Source: Lampris incognitus (lineage: Eukaryota > Chordata > Actinopteri > Lampriformes > Lampridae). Taken from it: a stretch of DNA of 64,000 nucleotides. Position numbers and translations under genes: made by a program. The stretch covers positions 17,881,963-17,945,962 of the forward strand of contig NC_079219.1 in the NCBI RefSeq assembly GCF_029633865.1. The letters are read 5' to 3'. The notes below the pieces were generated by a model. It was given only the letters and a program-made list of their open reading frames with translations. It had not been told where the DNA came from and did not search any database. Positions 37,991 through 50,213 of this stretch are shown here, in pieces. How positions within the stretch are numbered: the stretch's first letter is position 1; each line of letters starts with the position of its first letter.

Positions 37991-38928
37991 GAACGAGAAG
38001 TAGTTCAATTTTTGGGACTGTGAACTTAGTTCAAAATTCAAGATTGGGTTATAAGCTTGAACTAGTTCATTTTAATCTGTGGCTTGAACGTTGAGCTAGT
38101 TCTTGTGAAGTGTAAACTTGCACAAAACTGCACACACGGCAGATGCAGCAACATCAACATAAAATCCGATTATACACCCAACAAAAACTATACCCAGTAA
38201 ACAATAATATTGATCTAGGCAATAGGCTACTACACCCCAAAATTGTAAATTAGCTTACGTTTGATGATTACAGTAGGAGATGACAGGGCTTGGTGTGGGT
38301 AGTGAATTGAAAATGATTCCTGAACTTGAGCTGAATTATCTTCCTCCTGCTCCTCTTTTTGTGACAAACTTAAGCAAAGTGCTTTGTTTAGCCATGATTT
38401 TTATCTTAACCTACATTACAAGCAGCTAGCTAGCTGAAAGTAGGATTCTGTTCCTCTCTGCAATGCGCAAGCTGTACATTGAGTGAAAGAGGAGGGACTG
38501 CTCGCAATCTGGCATTTGCAAAATGTACTACCACTCAAAATCTGACCTATCATCATCATTTTGTAAACAAGCAAGTAACAAGAATGTTTTATTTTTGGTT
38601 GCATAGTCAGATAATTGAACAGTATTCATTAACTAATATTCAATGGATGATCCTACAAACAAGGAAGCCTTGTTTGCTGGATTGGGTGGGCCTAGGCCCA
38701 CCCAAAGCTACACAGCTGATCTAGACTTGACATGAGTTTCTGTTGGATTGACTCCTCTTTGGCTTTAGAAGTGTTGATGGTAAAATTAGTTTGTCCCACC
38801 TATTCGTTCACCAGCTGGCTCTGTGCCTTCTGGAGGATCTTGCTAGCTCGGTGGCCCTTGAGAGAAGATTTCAATTGCAGGCTCTTAGGTATAATAGCTG
38901 TAGGCCACCGTGCCGGCCACCATGCTCT
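37991..38928. other. Unassigned sequence
   Basis: No supported gene. Repeated gaactagttc-like words near 38,060-38,110 and a perfect 20-bp palindrome centred on ggcctaggcc (about 38,684-38,703) suggest DNA-transposon debris. Confidence 0.3.
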
Positions 38929-39322
38929 GGGTGGTACGGTGGCTCAGTAGTTGTCGCTGTTGCCTCACAGCAAGAAGGTCCTGGGTTTGAACCCCGGGGT
39001 TGTCCAACCTTGGGGGTCATCCCAGGTCGCCCTGTGTGGCGTTTGCATGTTCTCCCTGTGTCTGCGGTGGGGTTTCTCCGGGTGCTCCGGTTTCCCCCAC
39101 CATCAAAAAAGAAACATGGATGTTAGGGTTTATACTCCTGTCTGTGCCCCTGACCAAGGCAATGGGTAAAGAACTGGAGTTGGTCTCAGGGTGCAGCATG
39201 AAGGTGGCATCCTGCTGCTTCTAGCTACACAGATCACAGCTAGGATGGGTTAGTTTGCAGTACCTGAATTTCCCCAAGGGGATTAATAAAGGAAACGTAA
39301 AAATAATAATAAAAAAAACCCT
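38929..39322 (+). mobile_element. tRNA-derived V-SINE at the edge of the tRNA array
   Basis: The tRNA-like head (ggtggctcagtagttg; box B ggtttgaacccc) is followed by the conserved centre (cgtttgcatgttctccctgt, gggtgctccggtttccccca). The tail, aatttccccaaggggattaa, ends in an A-rich run. It stops exactly where tandem-array sequence begins (about 39,326). No target duplication was found. Confidence 0.8.
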
Positions 39323-39927
39323 CAAATTCCCCTTACATAGATTATGGGAACCCCACAGGAGCCTCAAGCCAATCCTACTTGTGTCAAGCCAGACCTAGTG
39401 GCACAGTTGCTTAGTTATAGCCCTTGGATACAAGTATTCATCAGAATAATACACCGAGGCTGAGTCCATATGAAAATACACTTCTTTGCAAACAGAAGAA
39501 ATAATCTCTCATTCCTTGGGAAATAGATCATAGTACATGGAGAGAGAGAGGGATCAAGATCCGCCTCCCCCCTCAGTTCAGGGATGGTTGTTCCCTCTTC
39601 ACATAAATGGCCTCATTAACTCCCTGTTCAAACAAGCATTCCTCCCTATCAAGGATTTGCACATCCTCGTCCTTGAAAGAGTGGCTACTAGCCTGTAGAT
39701 AGGTGCAGAATGCGGGGAACATGGCCTGACATTTTAGCTCAGGCCAGGACTCCATGCATAAAAAATAGGAAAGTAAAGACTGCTGTACAGCACTGTACTT
39801 CCTAAGCCTGGCTGCTGGAAAAGCTTAGAAAAGCACCACTCGGTTAAAGCTGTATCTTCAATATGGAAATGCCTTTAGGAAATGCTTTCTTATCCCTTGG
39901 CACAACATATCAAAAAGGGCTAGTTGT

Positions 39928-39998
39928 GGAGAATGTGGGTGTCAGTCACACTGCCCCTCACATGCTAAGCAGGCCTTCAATCATAGCAGCTAATATCA
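39928..39998 (-). pseudogene. Diverged tRNA-Ala relic (representative; one per unit)
   Basis: Aligning to the intact tRNA-Ala end to end, gagaatgtgggtgtca matches gagaatgcgggcatcg, and the anticodon loop region still reads AGC in this copy. Acceptor and T arms no longer pair. Equivalent relics start near 43,253, 45,057, 46,789, 50,690, 52,418, 54,146, 55,874, 57,603, 59,334, 61,050 and 63,383. In most core units the anticodon position reads ACC instead of AGC. They are probably not expressed. Confidence 0.7.
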
Positions 39999-40072
39999 CA
40001 GCCAGGGAAAGCTTGAACAAAGAAGATTAAAACAACTTCGTTTCCAAAGGCAATATCTGGCTTTGCAGCAGG

Positions 40073-40149
<77 letters not shown>
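40073..40149. repeat. Expanded (GT)n microsatellite
   Basis: About 38 GT dinucleotides where other units have 5-8 (for example near 45,203 and 50,835). It is a lengthened version of the short GT tract built into every unit. Confidence 0.95.
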
Positions 40150-40150
<1 letters not shown>

Positions 40151-40772
40151 ATTTGTTTCCTTAGCTCCAATGATAAGGTGGCTGTCCCAACAATATTCCG
40201 GGAACTCTTGCTCGATCATCCAAGCCTTACATCTTTGCTATCCTTGTTTCATGTAAGTGACATTGTTACAGGAGTGAATGAAGTTGATGCCCTGGTAAAG
40301 CCCCTCAATGAAAGACGACTGCTATTTTTACTAAAAGGAGAACAACACTGGAGACCGGATGATCACTTATGGTTTATATTAATATTAATATTAATATTAA
40401 AAAGGTAAATGTAGATGTAAATGTGTCACTCAAAGCGCACACATATTCTGATTTTTTTTTGCAGTAGCACATGCAACCAAAAAAACAAAAACAAAACACA
40501 AAAATGAATAGCTGATATCACACTTGAGACCTTTTTTTTTCAGGAAAAAGGAAAAAAAAGAACAACTCCACAGCTATATTAGGGTGTTTTTAAGATATAT
40601 TACCTCCTGGTAATCTGAAAGGGATTTCAAAAATCATGCTTTTTAAATAAATACTAGCAAGGTCTAGAGCTAAAGTACTGAGATCATCAAGTGTTAAACA
40701 TGCAGTGTGGATTTACTTATCTTCTTTCAGTGCTCTCCAATGAGGAAAAGCTACACCAATGGTTATTCTTTA

Positions 40773-41757
40773 TTCTTTATTTCAAATCCCCATCAATCAC
40801 TGCCTCAGTAGCAACTATTCTTCCTGGGGTCTAACAGTACAATTGTTAATTTAAAAGTCACTAAGCAAAAACAGAACATGTATATCAATATAACAGAAAC
40901 ATCATAGAAAGCTAAACTTATCAAACAGGTTTGAGCACTACACAAAATTCTTTATACCCATCATACCCAATTAGACACACACAATTACCATAAATGAGAA
41001 AAAAAGATTAATTAAAACAATTAAAGCAGACATAAATCATAGCAGAATACAGTAAACAGACATAAAAAAACAGACCTAATCTAAAACAGTCTCTTTCTGC
41101 TGTACATATTTTCTCAGCCTCTTCTTGAAGCCAACTCTGCTGGTAATTGAAATCAAATGTTGCGGAAGTCCATTCCAGTAGGTAATTGCCCTGTACATTA
41201 GTCTTTTTTAAGGCATCAGTTCTGGGTTTAGGCAAGGTGAGATGACCCTTCCCGGCATGTCTAATGCCATAGTCATGACCATCACTAGTAAGCAACAGCT
41301 CAGAGGAGAAGCAAACAGGTTTGCGTTGCGTTGCGTATAAATGTTTTTCATGAATAGAATCAGGCAACAAGCTAATCTCTCATTGACTCTCATCCATGAC
41401 AATTCTTTATGCCTTCTTTCAACACCTTTTCTGATTGAGCAATGCAGAGCGAGCCTCGCAGCTCTATTTTGGGTAAACTGGATTTTTAGTTCTTGTTTAG
41501 ATGCATTTGACCAGATTGCTGGGCAGTAGTCAAGATGTGATAAGACCAGGGATTGTATGGCTTGCTTAGTAGTTGTGTTAGTTAGAAAGTAGGCACTCCT
41601 TCTAATGATTGAAATACTTGTGCTCATTTTTGTTACAATATCATTAATGTGAGTAGCCCAAGAGAGTGTTACATCTATTGTAATCTGGCCTCCTTAACTT
41701 GTTCAATATCAGCACCTTGCAAAGAAATACACAGTCTTTGTTCCTGTTATCTCAGTT
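40773..41757 (-). mobile_element. 5'-truncated LINE (Rex1/CR1/L2-type) in the array
   Basis: The minus-strand coding remnant reads LSWATHINDIVTKMSTSISII, then LVLSHLDYCPAIWSNASKQ, QNRAARLAL and HKELSWMRVNERLACCLILF, the C-terminal part of a reverse transcriptase. Frames shift near 41,220-41,480. The 3' end has an aataaag repeat tail (40,773-40,790). It interrupts array sequence that is continuous in other units (caatggttat / gtttgtcct). The clade call is from memory. Confidence 0.75.
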
Positions 41758-42421
41758 TGTCCTAGCCCAAGATAGTGTTCTTTCTTTCTTTTTTTTTAAC
41801 TTTAATCCTTTCTCTGAACGCTGAGTTTCTTTTTCTCTAGAGCATTGGAAATTTTTCTAGGATGCTCCTTAGGTTTTTCTGCCAAAGCTTCCAAGCCTTA
41901 AGCTTTCTGGCAAAAAGCCCTGAAACCTAGCCAATTAGAGGCACGCGAACCCTTTCATCACACGGAAGTCCAGCACTGTCAAATCAATCATTGCTGGTTG
42001 ATGTACAATGCATAACCTCTGGTGCTCCAGTGCGGGAGTATCACTCTAGACACCAGATTTAAAACTCTGGTATAATGCGAAATTCAGAGAATTTTACCTG
42101 GCAGTGATGGGGTTAATCATCATTATGTGAACTTGCTTAGCAAGTGCTTGAATGTCAAGGACATTCATTTGTATGCAAAAGTCCCACACTCTAGCTTTAA
42201 TGATCTTGACATTGCAAGTCTTCATGTATAAGGCTTTAAATAAAGGCATAAAAATTAGATATACAATAAAAATGCATTTTAAAAGATTAAATGCATGAAA
42301 CAAAGACATGTTAAAAATGAATTAAGAAATATAAATAAGATAAGAAAGGCCAAATTAACTGACATCAAGCTTAAAAGTCAAGCAGTGGCAACAACAACTA
42401 GACAGTAATAAATTGCTCTTT

Positions 42422-42493
42422 GGAGAATGCGGGCATCGATCCCGCTACCTCTCGCATGCTAAGCGAGCGCTCTACCATTTGAGCTAATTCCCC
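42422..42493 (-). tRNA. tRNA-Ala (AGC), intact
   Basis: 72 nt forming a full cloverleaf. The acceptor GGGGAAT pairs with ATTCTCC, the D arm is GCTC/GAGC, the anticodon arm CTCGC-TTAGCAT-GCGAG gives anticodon AGC, and the T arm is GCGGG-ATCGATG-CCCGC. Pol III boxes A and B are intact. The downstream minus-strand sequence has no run of four T, so termination would need a weaker signal. Confidence 0.95.
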
Positions 42494-42724
42494 TTACACA
42501 CATTCAGGGAACCTCATAGGAAGCTAAACCCTCAAACCAGACCTAAGTGTGTAGTTACTTGGTTAAAAATAGTCATCAGAATGATATACTTAAAAGAGGC
42601 CGAGTCCATTTAAAAATACACTTCTTTCCAAACAGAAGAAATGCACAACCATTCCTTGTGAAATAGAGCATGGTACATGCAGAGGGAGGGGTCAAGATTC
42701 CAAAGTGTGAGACCTGCATGCTCT

Positions 42725-42797
42725 GCTGAGATAGCTCAGTTGGGAGAGCTTTAGATGGAAAATCTGAAGGTCCCTGGTTCAAGCCTGGGTTTTGGCA
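42725..42797 (+). tRNA. tRNA-Phe (GAA), still foldable
   Basis: All four arms pair if G-U pairs are allowed: acceptor GCTGAGA with TTTTGGC, anticodon arm TTAGA-TGGAAAA-TCTGA giving GAA, and T arm CCTGG-TTCAAGC-CTGGG. It ends with the discriminator A. It is the only copy of this tRNA in the array that keeps a complete structure. Sequence resembles vertebrate tRNA-Phe but with several acceptor changes, so activity is uncertain. Confidence 0.7.
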
Positions 42798-44200
42798 GCC
42801 CAGCTGTTTCTGGTACATGCACTCTCTATTGTTCATAGAAAGCCAGTTCACCTCTTGTGACACATAGATCAGAGTGCTTCTAACTCCAACTTGTCAAACC
42901 TTGTGCCACAAGCTTGTAAATGCTGCTGTCTGCAGAGATTAGGGAGCGAGAGCTTCTGCAAACAAGAAAAGTACAGACTGCAGTAAAACACTTGCAAAGC
43001 CCGGCTGCTCCAAAATCTGCGAAAAGAACCTCTCAGTTAAAGGTTTATTTTCAGTATGGAAAGGCCTTCAAGAAATGCTGTCCTTGGGGCTAACACAAAC
43101 AAGAAAAGTAAAGACTGCAGTAGAACACTGTTATTGATGAGCCTAGCTGCTTGAAAAGCACCTCTCAGTTAAAGATGTATCTTCAGTACAGAAAGGCCTT
43201 TAGGAAATGCTTTCTTAAGCCTTGGCACAACATATCAAAAAGGGCTAGTTGTGGAGAATGTGGGTGTCAATCAGAGGGCCATTAACATGCTAAGCGCGCC
43301 TTCGGTCATATCAGCTAATATCCCAGGCAGTTGAAGCTTAAACAAAAAAGATTCAAACAACTTTGTCCCCAAAGGCAATATCTGGCTTTGCAGCAGGTTG
43401 TGTGTGTGTGTGCGCGCACATTTGTTTTCTTAGCTCCATAATGAACTTTCTGGCAGCTTTCTGCACTCTCCAATGAGGAAAAGCTACACCAATGGTTATC
43501 CATGTTTGTCCTCGCCATCTATTACTTTCTCTTTTTTTCTTTTTTAACTTAATCCTTCCTCTGAACGCTGAGTTTCTTTTTTCTTTGGAGCATCAGAAAC
43601 TGTTTGTGGACACTTCTTAGCTTTTTCCACCATTGCTAGCAAGTCCAGAAGCTTTCTAGCGGGAAGCACTGAATTCTAGCCAATTAGAGGCATCCGAAAG
43701 CTTTCATCACATGCAAGTTTAGCTCTGACAAACCAATCATTGCTTGTTGATGTACAACGCATAACCTTCGGTGCTCCAGTGCGGGAATATCACCCCAGAT
43801 TTAAAACTCTGGTATAATGCGAAATACAGAGAGATTTACGTGGCAGTGATGGGATTAATCATCATTTTGGGATTTTGCTCGACAAGGCCTTTAATGTCAT
43901 GGATATTAATTTATACTATGTAAAAGTCCCACACGGTAATGATCTTGACATTGCAAGTCTTAATGTATAACGCTTTAAATGAAGGTATAAAAAAGAGACA
44001 TAGAATACAATAAAAATAAATTTTAAAAGATTAAATTAATGAGCTCAAGACATGTTAACAAAGAAATGAAGAGAAAAATTTAAATAGAATAAGAAAGGCC
44101 AAATAGACTGTCATCAGGCTTAAAATTCAAGCAATAGTAGCATTATTTTGATCATCTTTAGTAAAGGCAGCACTGACTAGACAGCAAGAAATTGCTCTTT

Positions 44201-44272
44201 GGAGAATGCTGGCATCAATCCCGCTACCTCTCGCATGCTAAGTGAGCATTCTACCATTTGAGCTAATTCCCC
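44201..44272 (-). pseudogene. tRNA-Ala (AGC), degenerate copy
   Basis: Same position as the intact copies, but with substitutions in the T arm (ATTGATG loop and CCAGC arm, hitting box B), in the D-stem partner and in the anticodon stem. The anticodon AGC is unchanged. Probably inactive. Confidence 0.8.
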
Positions 44273-44515
44273 TTATGCTCCTTAAGTTAACCCCACAGGA
44301 GGCTGACATCTCAAGCCAGACCTAGTTGTGTAGTTACATAGTTATAGCCCTTGGTTCTAAGTATTCATGAGAACAATATACTTAAATGAGGCCGAGTCCA
44401 TTTGAAAATATACTTCTTTGCAATTAAAAGAAATGCCCTCCCATTCCTTGTGAAATAGATGATAGTACATGGAGAGTGAGGGATCAACATTCCAAAGCGT
44501 AACTATTGGAACAGA

Positions 44516-44587
44516 GCCAAAATAGCTCAGTTGGCAGAGTGTAGGAAAGAAGATCTAAAGGTGCCTGGTTCAAGCCTGTCCTTCTTC
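44516..44587 (+). pseudogene. tRNA-Phe-like relic
   Basis: Box A (tagctcagttgg) and box B (ggttcaagcc) remain and the GAA of the anticodon is readable, but the acceptor 3' half (cttcttca) and the T stem do not pair. Confidence 0.75.
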
Positions 44588-45924
44588 ATCCATGCTGGTA
44601 CATTCACTTTCTCTTGTTCATTGAAAGCTAATTCACACAGATCAGAGAGTGCCTCTAATTCAGTGCTTGCATTCCAACTTGTTAACCTTTAGCCTAGAGC
44701 TTGTAAATGCTGCTGTCTGGAGAGATTTGGCAGGAGCGGCTTCCACAAACAAGAAAAACAGACACTGCAGTACAACACCTTACTCACGAAGACGGCCCTT
44801 CCAAAATCCTGGGAAAGCATCTGTCAGTTAAAGGTGTATCTTCATTAAGGAAAGGCCTTCAGCAATTTTTTTGTAAGCCTTTGGGTTTCCACAAACAAGA
44901 AAAGTACAGACTGCAGTAGAACACTATTTGCTAAGCTCGGCTGTTCGAAAAGACAGGTAAAGAAAATCTCAGTTAAAGGTGTATCTTCAGTGTGGAAGGG
45001 CCTTTAGGAAATGCTTTCTTAAGCCTTGGCACAACATATCAAAAAGGGTTAGCTGTGAGACTGTGGGTGTCAATCTCACTGTCCCTCACATGGTAAGCAA
45101 GCCTTCAATCATCGCAGCTAATATCATAGGCAGGTAAAGATTTAACAAAGACGATTCAAACAACTTTGTTCCCAAAGTCAATATCTGGCTTTGCAGCAGG
45201 TTGTGTGTGTGTATGCATTTGTTTTCTTAGCTCCACAAATGAGGTGTCTGTCCCAACAATATTCTAGAACCTCTTGCTTGATCATCCAAGCCATACATCT
45301 TTGTTATTCTTGGTTCTGGTAAACGACATTGTTACTGGAGTGAATGAAGTTAAATCCCTGGTCTAACCCTTCAATGAAAGATACGTGTGCTAGTTTTACT
45401 GAAAGGACAACAACACTGGAGATTGGGTAATCAGTGAGGTATTTGTATTGGATCATATTGATTGCTGGTCTATATACAACACATAACTGCCGGTGCTCCA
45501 GTGCGGGAATGTCCCCCCATACACCAGATTTAAAACTCAGGTATAATGTGAAATACAGAGAGATTTACCTGGCGGTTATAGCCTTAATCATCATTTTGGG
45601 AATTTGTTCAGCAATGGCTTGAATGTCACAGACATTAATTTGTTTGTAAAAGCCCCACACTCTAGCTTTACTGATCTTGAGATTGCAAGTCTTCATTTAC
45701 AAGGCTTTAAAAGAGATATAGAATACAATAAAAACACATTTTAAAAGATTAAATTAATGAGATAAAGATATGTTAAAGAAATTAAGAGGAAAAAATGCAA
45801 ATAGAATAAGAAAGGCCAAAGCAACTGTCATCAGGCTTACAACTCAAGCAACTGCAGCATTATTTTGATCATCTTGAGTATTAAGCAAAGGAAACACTGA
45901 CTAGACAGCAAGAAATTGTTCTTT

Positions 45925-45996
45925 GGAGAATGCGGGCATCGATCCCGCTACCTCTCGCATGCTAAGCGAGCGCTCTACCATTTGAGCTAATTCCCC
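45925..45996 (-). tRNA. tRNA-Ala (AGC), intact
   Basis: Identical over 72 nt to the copy at 42,422-42,493. Confidence 0.95.
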
Positions 45997-46240
45997 TTAT
46001 GCTCCTTTAGGGAGCCTCACAGAAGACTAATGCCTCAAGCCAGACCTAGTTATGTAATTACTTAGTTATAGCCCTTGGTTATAAATATTCATGCAAATAA
46101 TATTACTTAAATGAGGCCGAGTCTATTTGAAAATACATTTCTTTACAATTAAAAGAAATGCCCTCCCATTCCTTGAGAAATAGACGATAGTACATGGAGA
46201 GTGAGGGATCAAGATTCCAAAGCGTAAGTGCTGCAGCAGA

Positions 46241-46312
46241 GCCAAAATAGCTCAGTTTGCAGAGTGTAGGACTGAAGAGTCTAAGGTCCCTGGTTCAAGC
46301 CTGACCTTCGGT
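46241..46312 (+). pseudogene. tRNA-Phe-like relic
   Basis: Anticodon GAA and both Pol III boxes are recognisable; the T stem and part of the acceptor stem are mismatched. Confidence 0.75.
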
Positions 46313-47466
46313 ATGCATGCTGGTACATGTATTCTTTCTTGTTCATTGAAAGCTAATTCACACAGATCAGAGAGTGCTTCTAATTCAGTGCTTGCATTCC
46401 TCCTTGTTAACCCTTTAGCCTAGAGCTTGAAAATGCTGCTGTCTGGAGAGATTTGGCAGGGGTGACTTCCACAAACAAGAAAAATAGACACTGCAGTACA
46501 ACACCTTACTCACGAAGATGACCGTTCCAAAATCCTGGGAAAGCATCTGTCAGTTAAAGGTGTATCTTCATTAAGGAAAAGCCTTCAGGAATTTTTTTTT
46601 TTGTAAGCCTTTGGGTTTCCACAAACAAGAAAAGTACAGACTGCAGTAGAACACTGTACTTGCTAAGCTCGGCTGCTCGAAAAGACAGGTAAAGAAAATC
46701 TCAGTTAAAGGTGTATCTTCAGTGTGGAAGGGCCTTTAGGAAATGCTTTCTTAAGCCTTGGCACGACATATCAAAAAGTGTTAGCTGCGAGAATGTGGGT
46801 GTCAATCTCACTGTCCCTCACATGGTAAGCAAACCTTCAATCATCGCAGCTAATATCATAGGCAGGTAAAGATTTAACAAAGATGATTCAAACAACTTTG
46901 CTCCCAAAGGCAATATCGGGCTTTGCAGCAGGCTGTGTGCGTATGCATTTGTTTTCTTAGCTCCACAAATGAGGTGTCTGTCCCAACAATATTCTATAAC
47001 CTCTTGCTCGATCATCCAAGCCATACATCTTTGTTATTCTTGCTTCTGGTAAACGACATTGTTACTGGAGTGAATCAAGTTAATTCCATGGTCTAACCCT
47101 TCAATGAAAGATACATGTGTGCTAGTTTTACTGGAAGGACAACAACACTGGAGATTGGGTAATCAGTGAGGTATTTGTATTGGATTATATTGATATTAAT
47201 TCCATATTAATATTAAAAAGTCAAATGTAGATGTCAATGTGCCCCGACATCACACACAAATTCAGATTTTTTTGCAGTAGCACATACAATGAGAAACATC
47301 TACGAATGGTTGATATTATACCACAGACCCTTAATTTTAGATGAAAAAACTCCAAAGCTATTTTTAGGATGCTTCTAAGATATATTACCTCCTGATAACC
47401 TGAAATGGATTTCAAAAATCATGCTATTTAAATAAAAGGTAGCAAGGTCTAAAGCTAAAGTATTGT

Positions 47467-48998
47467 GATCATCATCATCATCATCATCAACCTTTATTTT
47501 AATAGGCAGGTTAATTAAGAGCAAACTCTTATTTACAATAACGGCCTATGTTGGGGGTAAGTGCCCCCTAGGGGAAGGGGATGGGGAGTAAAATAAAGAG
47601 AGGTAAAAACAAGGAACAGCAGTGACATGAAAGGCCAAGTACACAGATGTGGACATCACAATCAGTACAACAAAACATTCATAGTGGTCATACTTACATC
47701 TGCAGAGGAACAAGGCTGACATATAGCAACAGGTAGGACATAGCACACACGTTCACGCACAGTAGAGCAGTAGCAGCAAATATGGAATAACCCAGGAGTT
47801 GGTTAATACACGTAAGCAGTGGTGGCAACATATGACACATCCAATGGCAACGTGATTGTGATTGTTGGTTGTCCATCGTGCCCGATGATGACCATCTTCT
47901 TCTATTTGTGGGTCCTTTGAGGACTCAGATAGCAGAAGATACCTGCGCAGAGATGGTTTTTAAAGTGGCATGGGGGGTGTGCTTCTCCCGACGCCACATG
48001 ACTTGATTGTAGAGGAGATGGTTCCGATGGCAAGGGGGATCCCTAGACGACCGGCACCTCCACACAACTGCAGGGGGCTGCCGGAAATCCAGTTTTTCGG
48101 AAACCGCCTCGAAGTGTGCCGCCACAGCTTGCTTTTCTGTTGGGGTAAGCTCCCTTAGCCTTATGTCTTCCCAGACTCACCCACAAGGCAGCGGGGCAGT
48201 GGTTGATAGGTGCCAGGGTGTGTCCACCAGGGTGGGCCTGCACACCATATCTCTGGGGCCCACTGCTGCTCCGAGATCCCCTGCCAAGTTAGCCTGGGGC
48301 CGCAAGACCCCAGTTACCATGTGTGGCCACGGGGAGGCCTGGCAGGAGTCTTGGTGAAGGAGAGGCTATGTACTGGCAAGGGAAGGCTTACACGCTAGGA
48401 TGCTTCCCTATTCGCCACAAAGGCTAGCCAGCGGCAGCAAGCTAAGGGCAAGAAGGACACAAGCGGGTTGGAAGAACACATGGACCTTCCCTCCAACTAC
48501 ACACTGCTGCACTAGATGCATCACAACACCCTGTGTGTAGGTACACACACACACACAATGGCAACGTACAACACACACATAAAGCATTAATGGTATTGGC
48601 AGCATACAGTATCAGCAGGATTAGACAGTGGACAGTTAAGTACAGCAGACAGCACAATTAATGGGACAGTATAGCAGGCAGTTAGGAGGCAAGCAGACAT
48701 ACAACTCAGTCAGTTAGGATATACAGCACATGTAGCGGCGATAAAGCAGACAGCAGGGGTGTAGCAACAGGTTATGACATACCGCACGTTTAGCACGGTT
48801 TAAAAACAGACGGGGGGGGGGCAGCAGGTTAGGCTATGACATACAGGCAGAGTATACAACAATCATGGGAGCAGGAGGACAGACACACAGTAATGGTGGC
48901 AAGGAGTTGGCTCAGGTAAAACAGCTGCAAGAGTGCACGAGTGTATTTGTTATGGTTTCCCTAAAGGAACGGACGGAGATGAATTTCAGCCAGAGATG
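47467..48998 (-). mobile_element. Unidentified 1.5-kb insertion in the array, retroposon-like
   Basis: It is absent from other long units, where attgcgatcatcaagc is continuous (near 61,720). Here an atc repeat, the tail of a minus-strand element, is followed by cctttattttaataggcagg and about 1.4 kb of GC-richer sequence. It then ends at atcatcaagtg, giving an atcatca-like target duplication. No reverse transcriptase or other domain is recognised, and minus-strand open frames are short. A (CA)n stretch lies near 48,545 and a G-run near 48,813. Confidence 0.55.
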
Positions 48999-49840
48999 AA
49001 TCATCAAGTGTTAAACCTGAAGTGGGGATGATTTTTCTCTTCTTTCTGGCAGCGGGAGTAATTACGTTTCTGCTTTCAGTGCTCTCCGATGAGGAAAAGC
49101 CACACCAATGGTTATCTGTGTTGGGCCTTGCCATCTATTGCTTTCTCTTTTTTTTATTACTTTAATCCTTCCTCTGAAGGCTGAGTTTCTTTTTTCTTTG
49201 TAGTATCAGAAACTTTTCTTGGACGCTACTTAGGTTTTTCCCCCATAGTTTCCAAGCCCAGAAGTTTTCTGGTACAAAGCCCTGAAGCCTAACCAATTAG
49301 AGACATTAAAACACTTTCAACACATGGAAGCTTAGCTCTGGCAAATCAGACATTGCTGGTTGCTATACAACACATATCAGCCGGTGCTCCAGTGTGGGAA
49401 TGTCACCCCAGATACAAGATTTAAAGCTCAGGTATAATGTGAAATACAGAGAGATTTATCTGGCAGTGATAGCCTTAATCATCACTTTGGGAATTTGTTC
49501 AGCAAGAGCTTGAATGTCATGGACTTTCATTTGTATGTAGAGGTCCCAGACTCTAGCTTTAATGATCTTGACATTGTAAGTCCTCGTGTACGAGGCTACA
49601 AATAAAGGCATAAAAAATAATAAAAAAACATATAGAATACAATAAAAATAAATTTTAAAAGATTAAATGAATGAGATAAAGATATGTTTACAAAGAAATT
49701 AAGCGAAAAAATGTAAATAAAATAAGAAAGGCCAAAGCAACTGTCATCAGACTTAAAACTCAAGCAAAGGTAAAATTATTTTGATCATCTCGAGTCTTCA
49801 GCAAAGGAAACACTGACTAGACAGCAAGAAGTTGCTCTTT

Positions 49841-49912
49841 GGAGAATGCGGGCATCGATCCCGCTACCTCTCGCATGCTAAGCGAGCGCTCTACCATTTG
49901 AGCTAATTCCCC
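49841..49912 (-). tRNA. tRNA-Ala (AGC), intact
   Basis: Identical to the other intact copies. It closes the long unit that carries the 1.5-kb insertion. Confidence 0.95.
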
Positions 49913-50152
49913 TTCTGCTCCTTCAGGGAACCTCACAGAAGCCTAGCACTTCAAGCCAAACCTAGTTGTGTAGTTACGTCGTTATAGCCCTTGGGTGTAA
50001 GTATTCATGAGAATAATATACTTAAATGAGGCTGAGTCCATTTGAAAATACACTTCTTTATGATTAAAAGAAATGCTCCCCTATTCCTTGAGAAATGGTT
50101 CATAGTGGAGAGTGAGGGGTCAACATTCCAAACCGTAACTCTTCCATGCAGT

Positions 50153-50213
50153 GCCAAAATAGCTCAGTTGGGAGAGTGTAGGAATGAAGATCTAAAGTTT
50201 CCTGGCTTTTAGC
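50153..50213 (+). pseudogene. tRNA-Phe-like relic, 3' part lost
   Basis: The 5' half and anticodon GAA region match, but box B is gone: the sequence changes after ctaaagtttcctggc. Confidence 0.7.

Noticed and set aside
42989-43250. Array modules as possible snRNA genes
   Set aside because: I compared them by eye with the starts of U1, U2, U4, U5 and U6. The only matches were short words such as acctggcag, not ordered over the RNA.
44681-44919. Open frame near 44,707 as a host exon
   Set aside because: It lies in the internal module of an array unit and matches the repeated frame in the other units.
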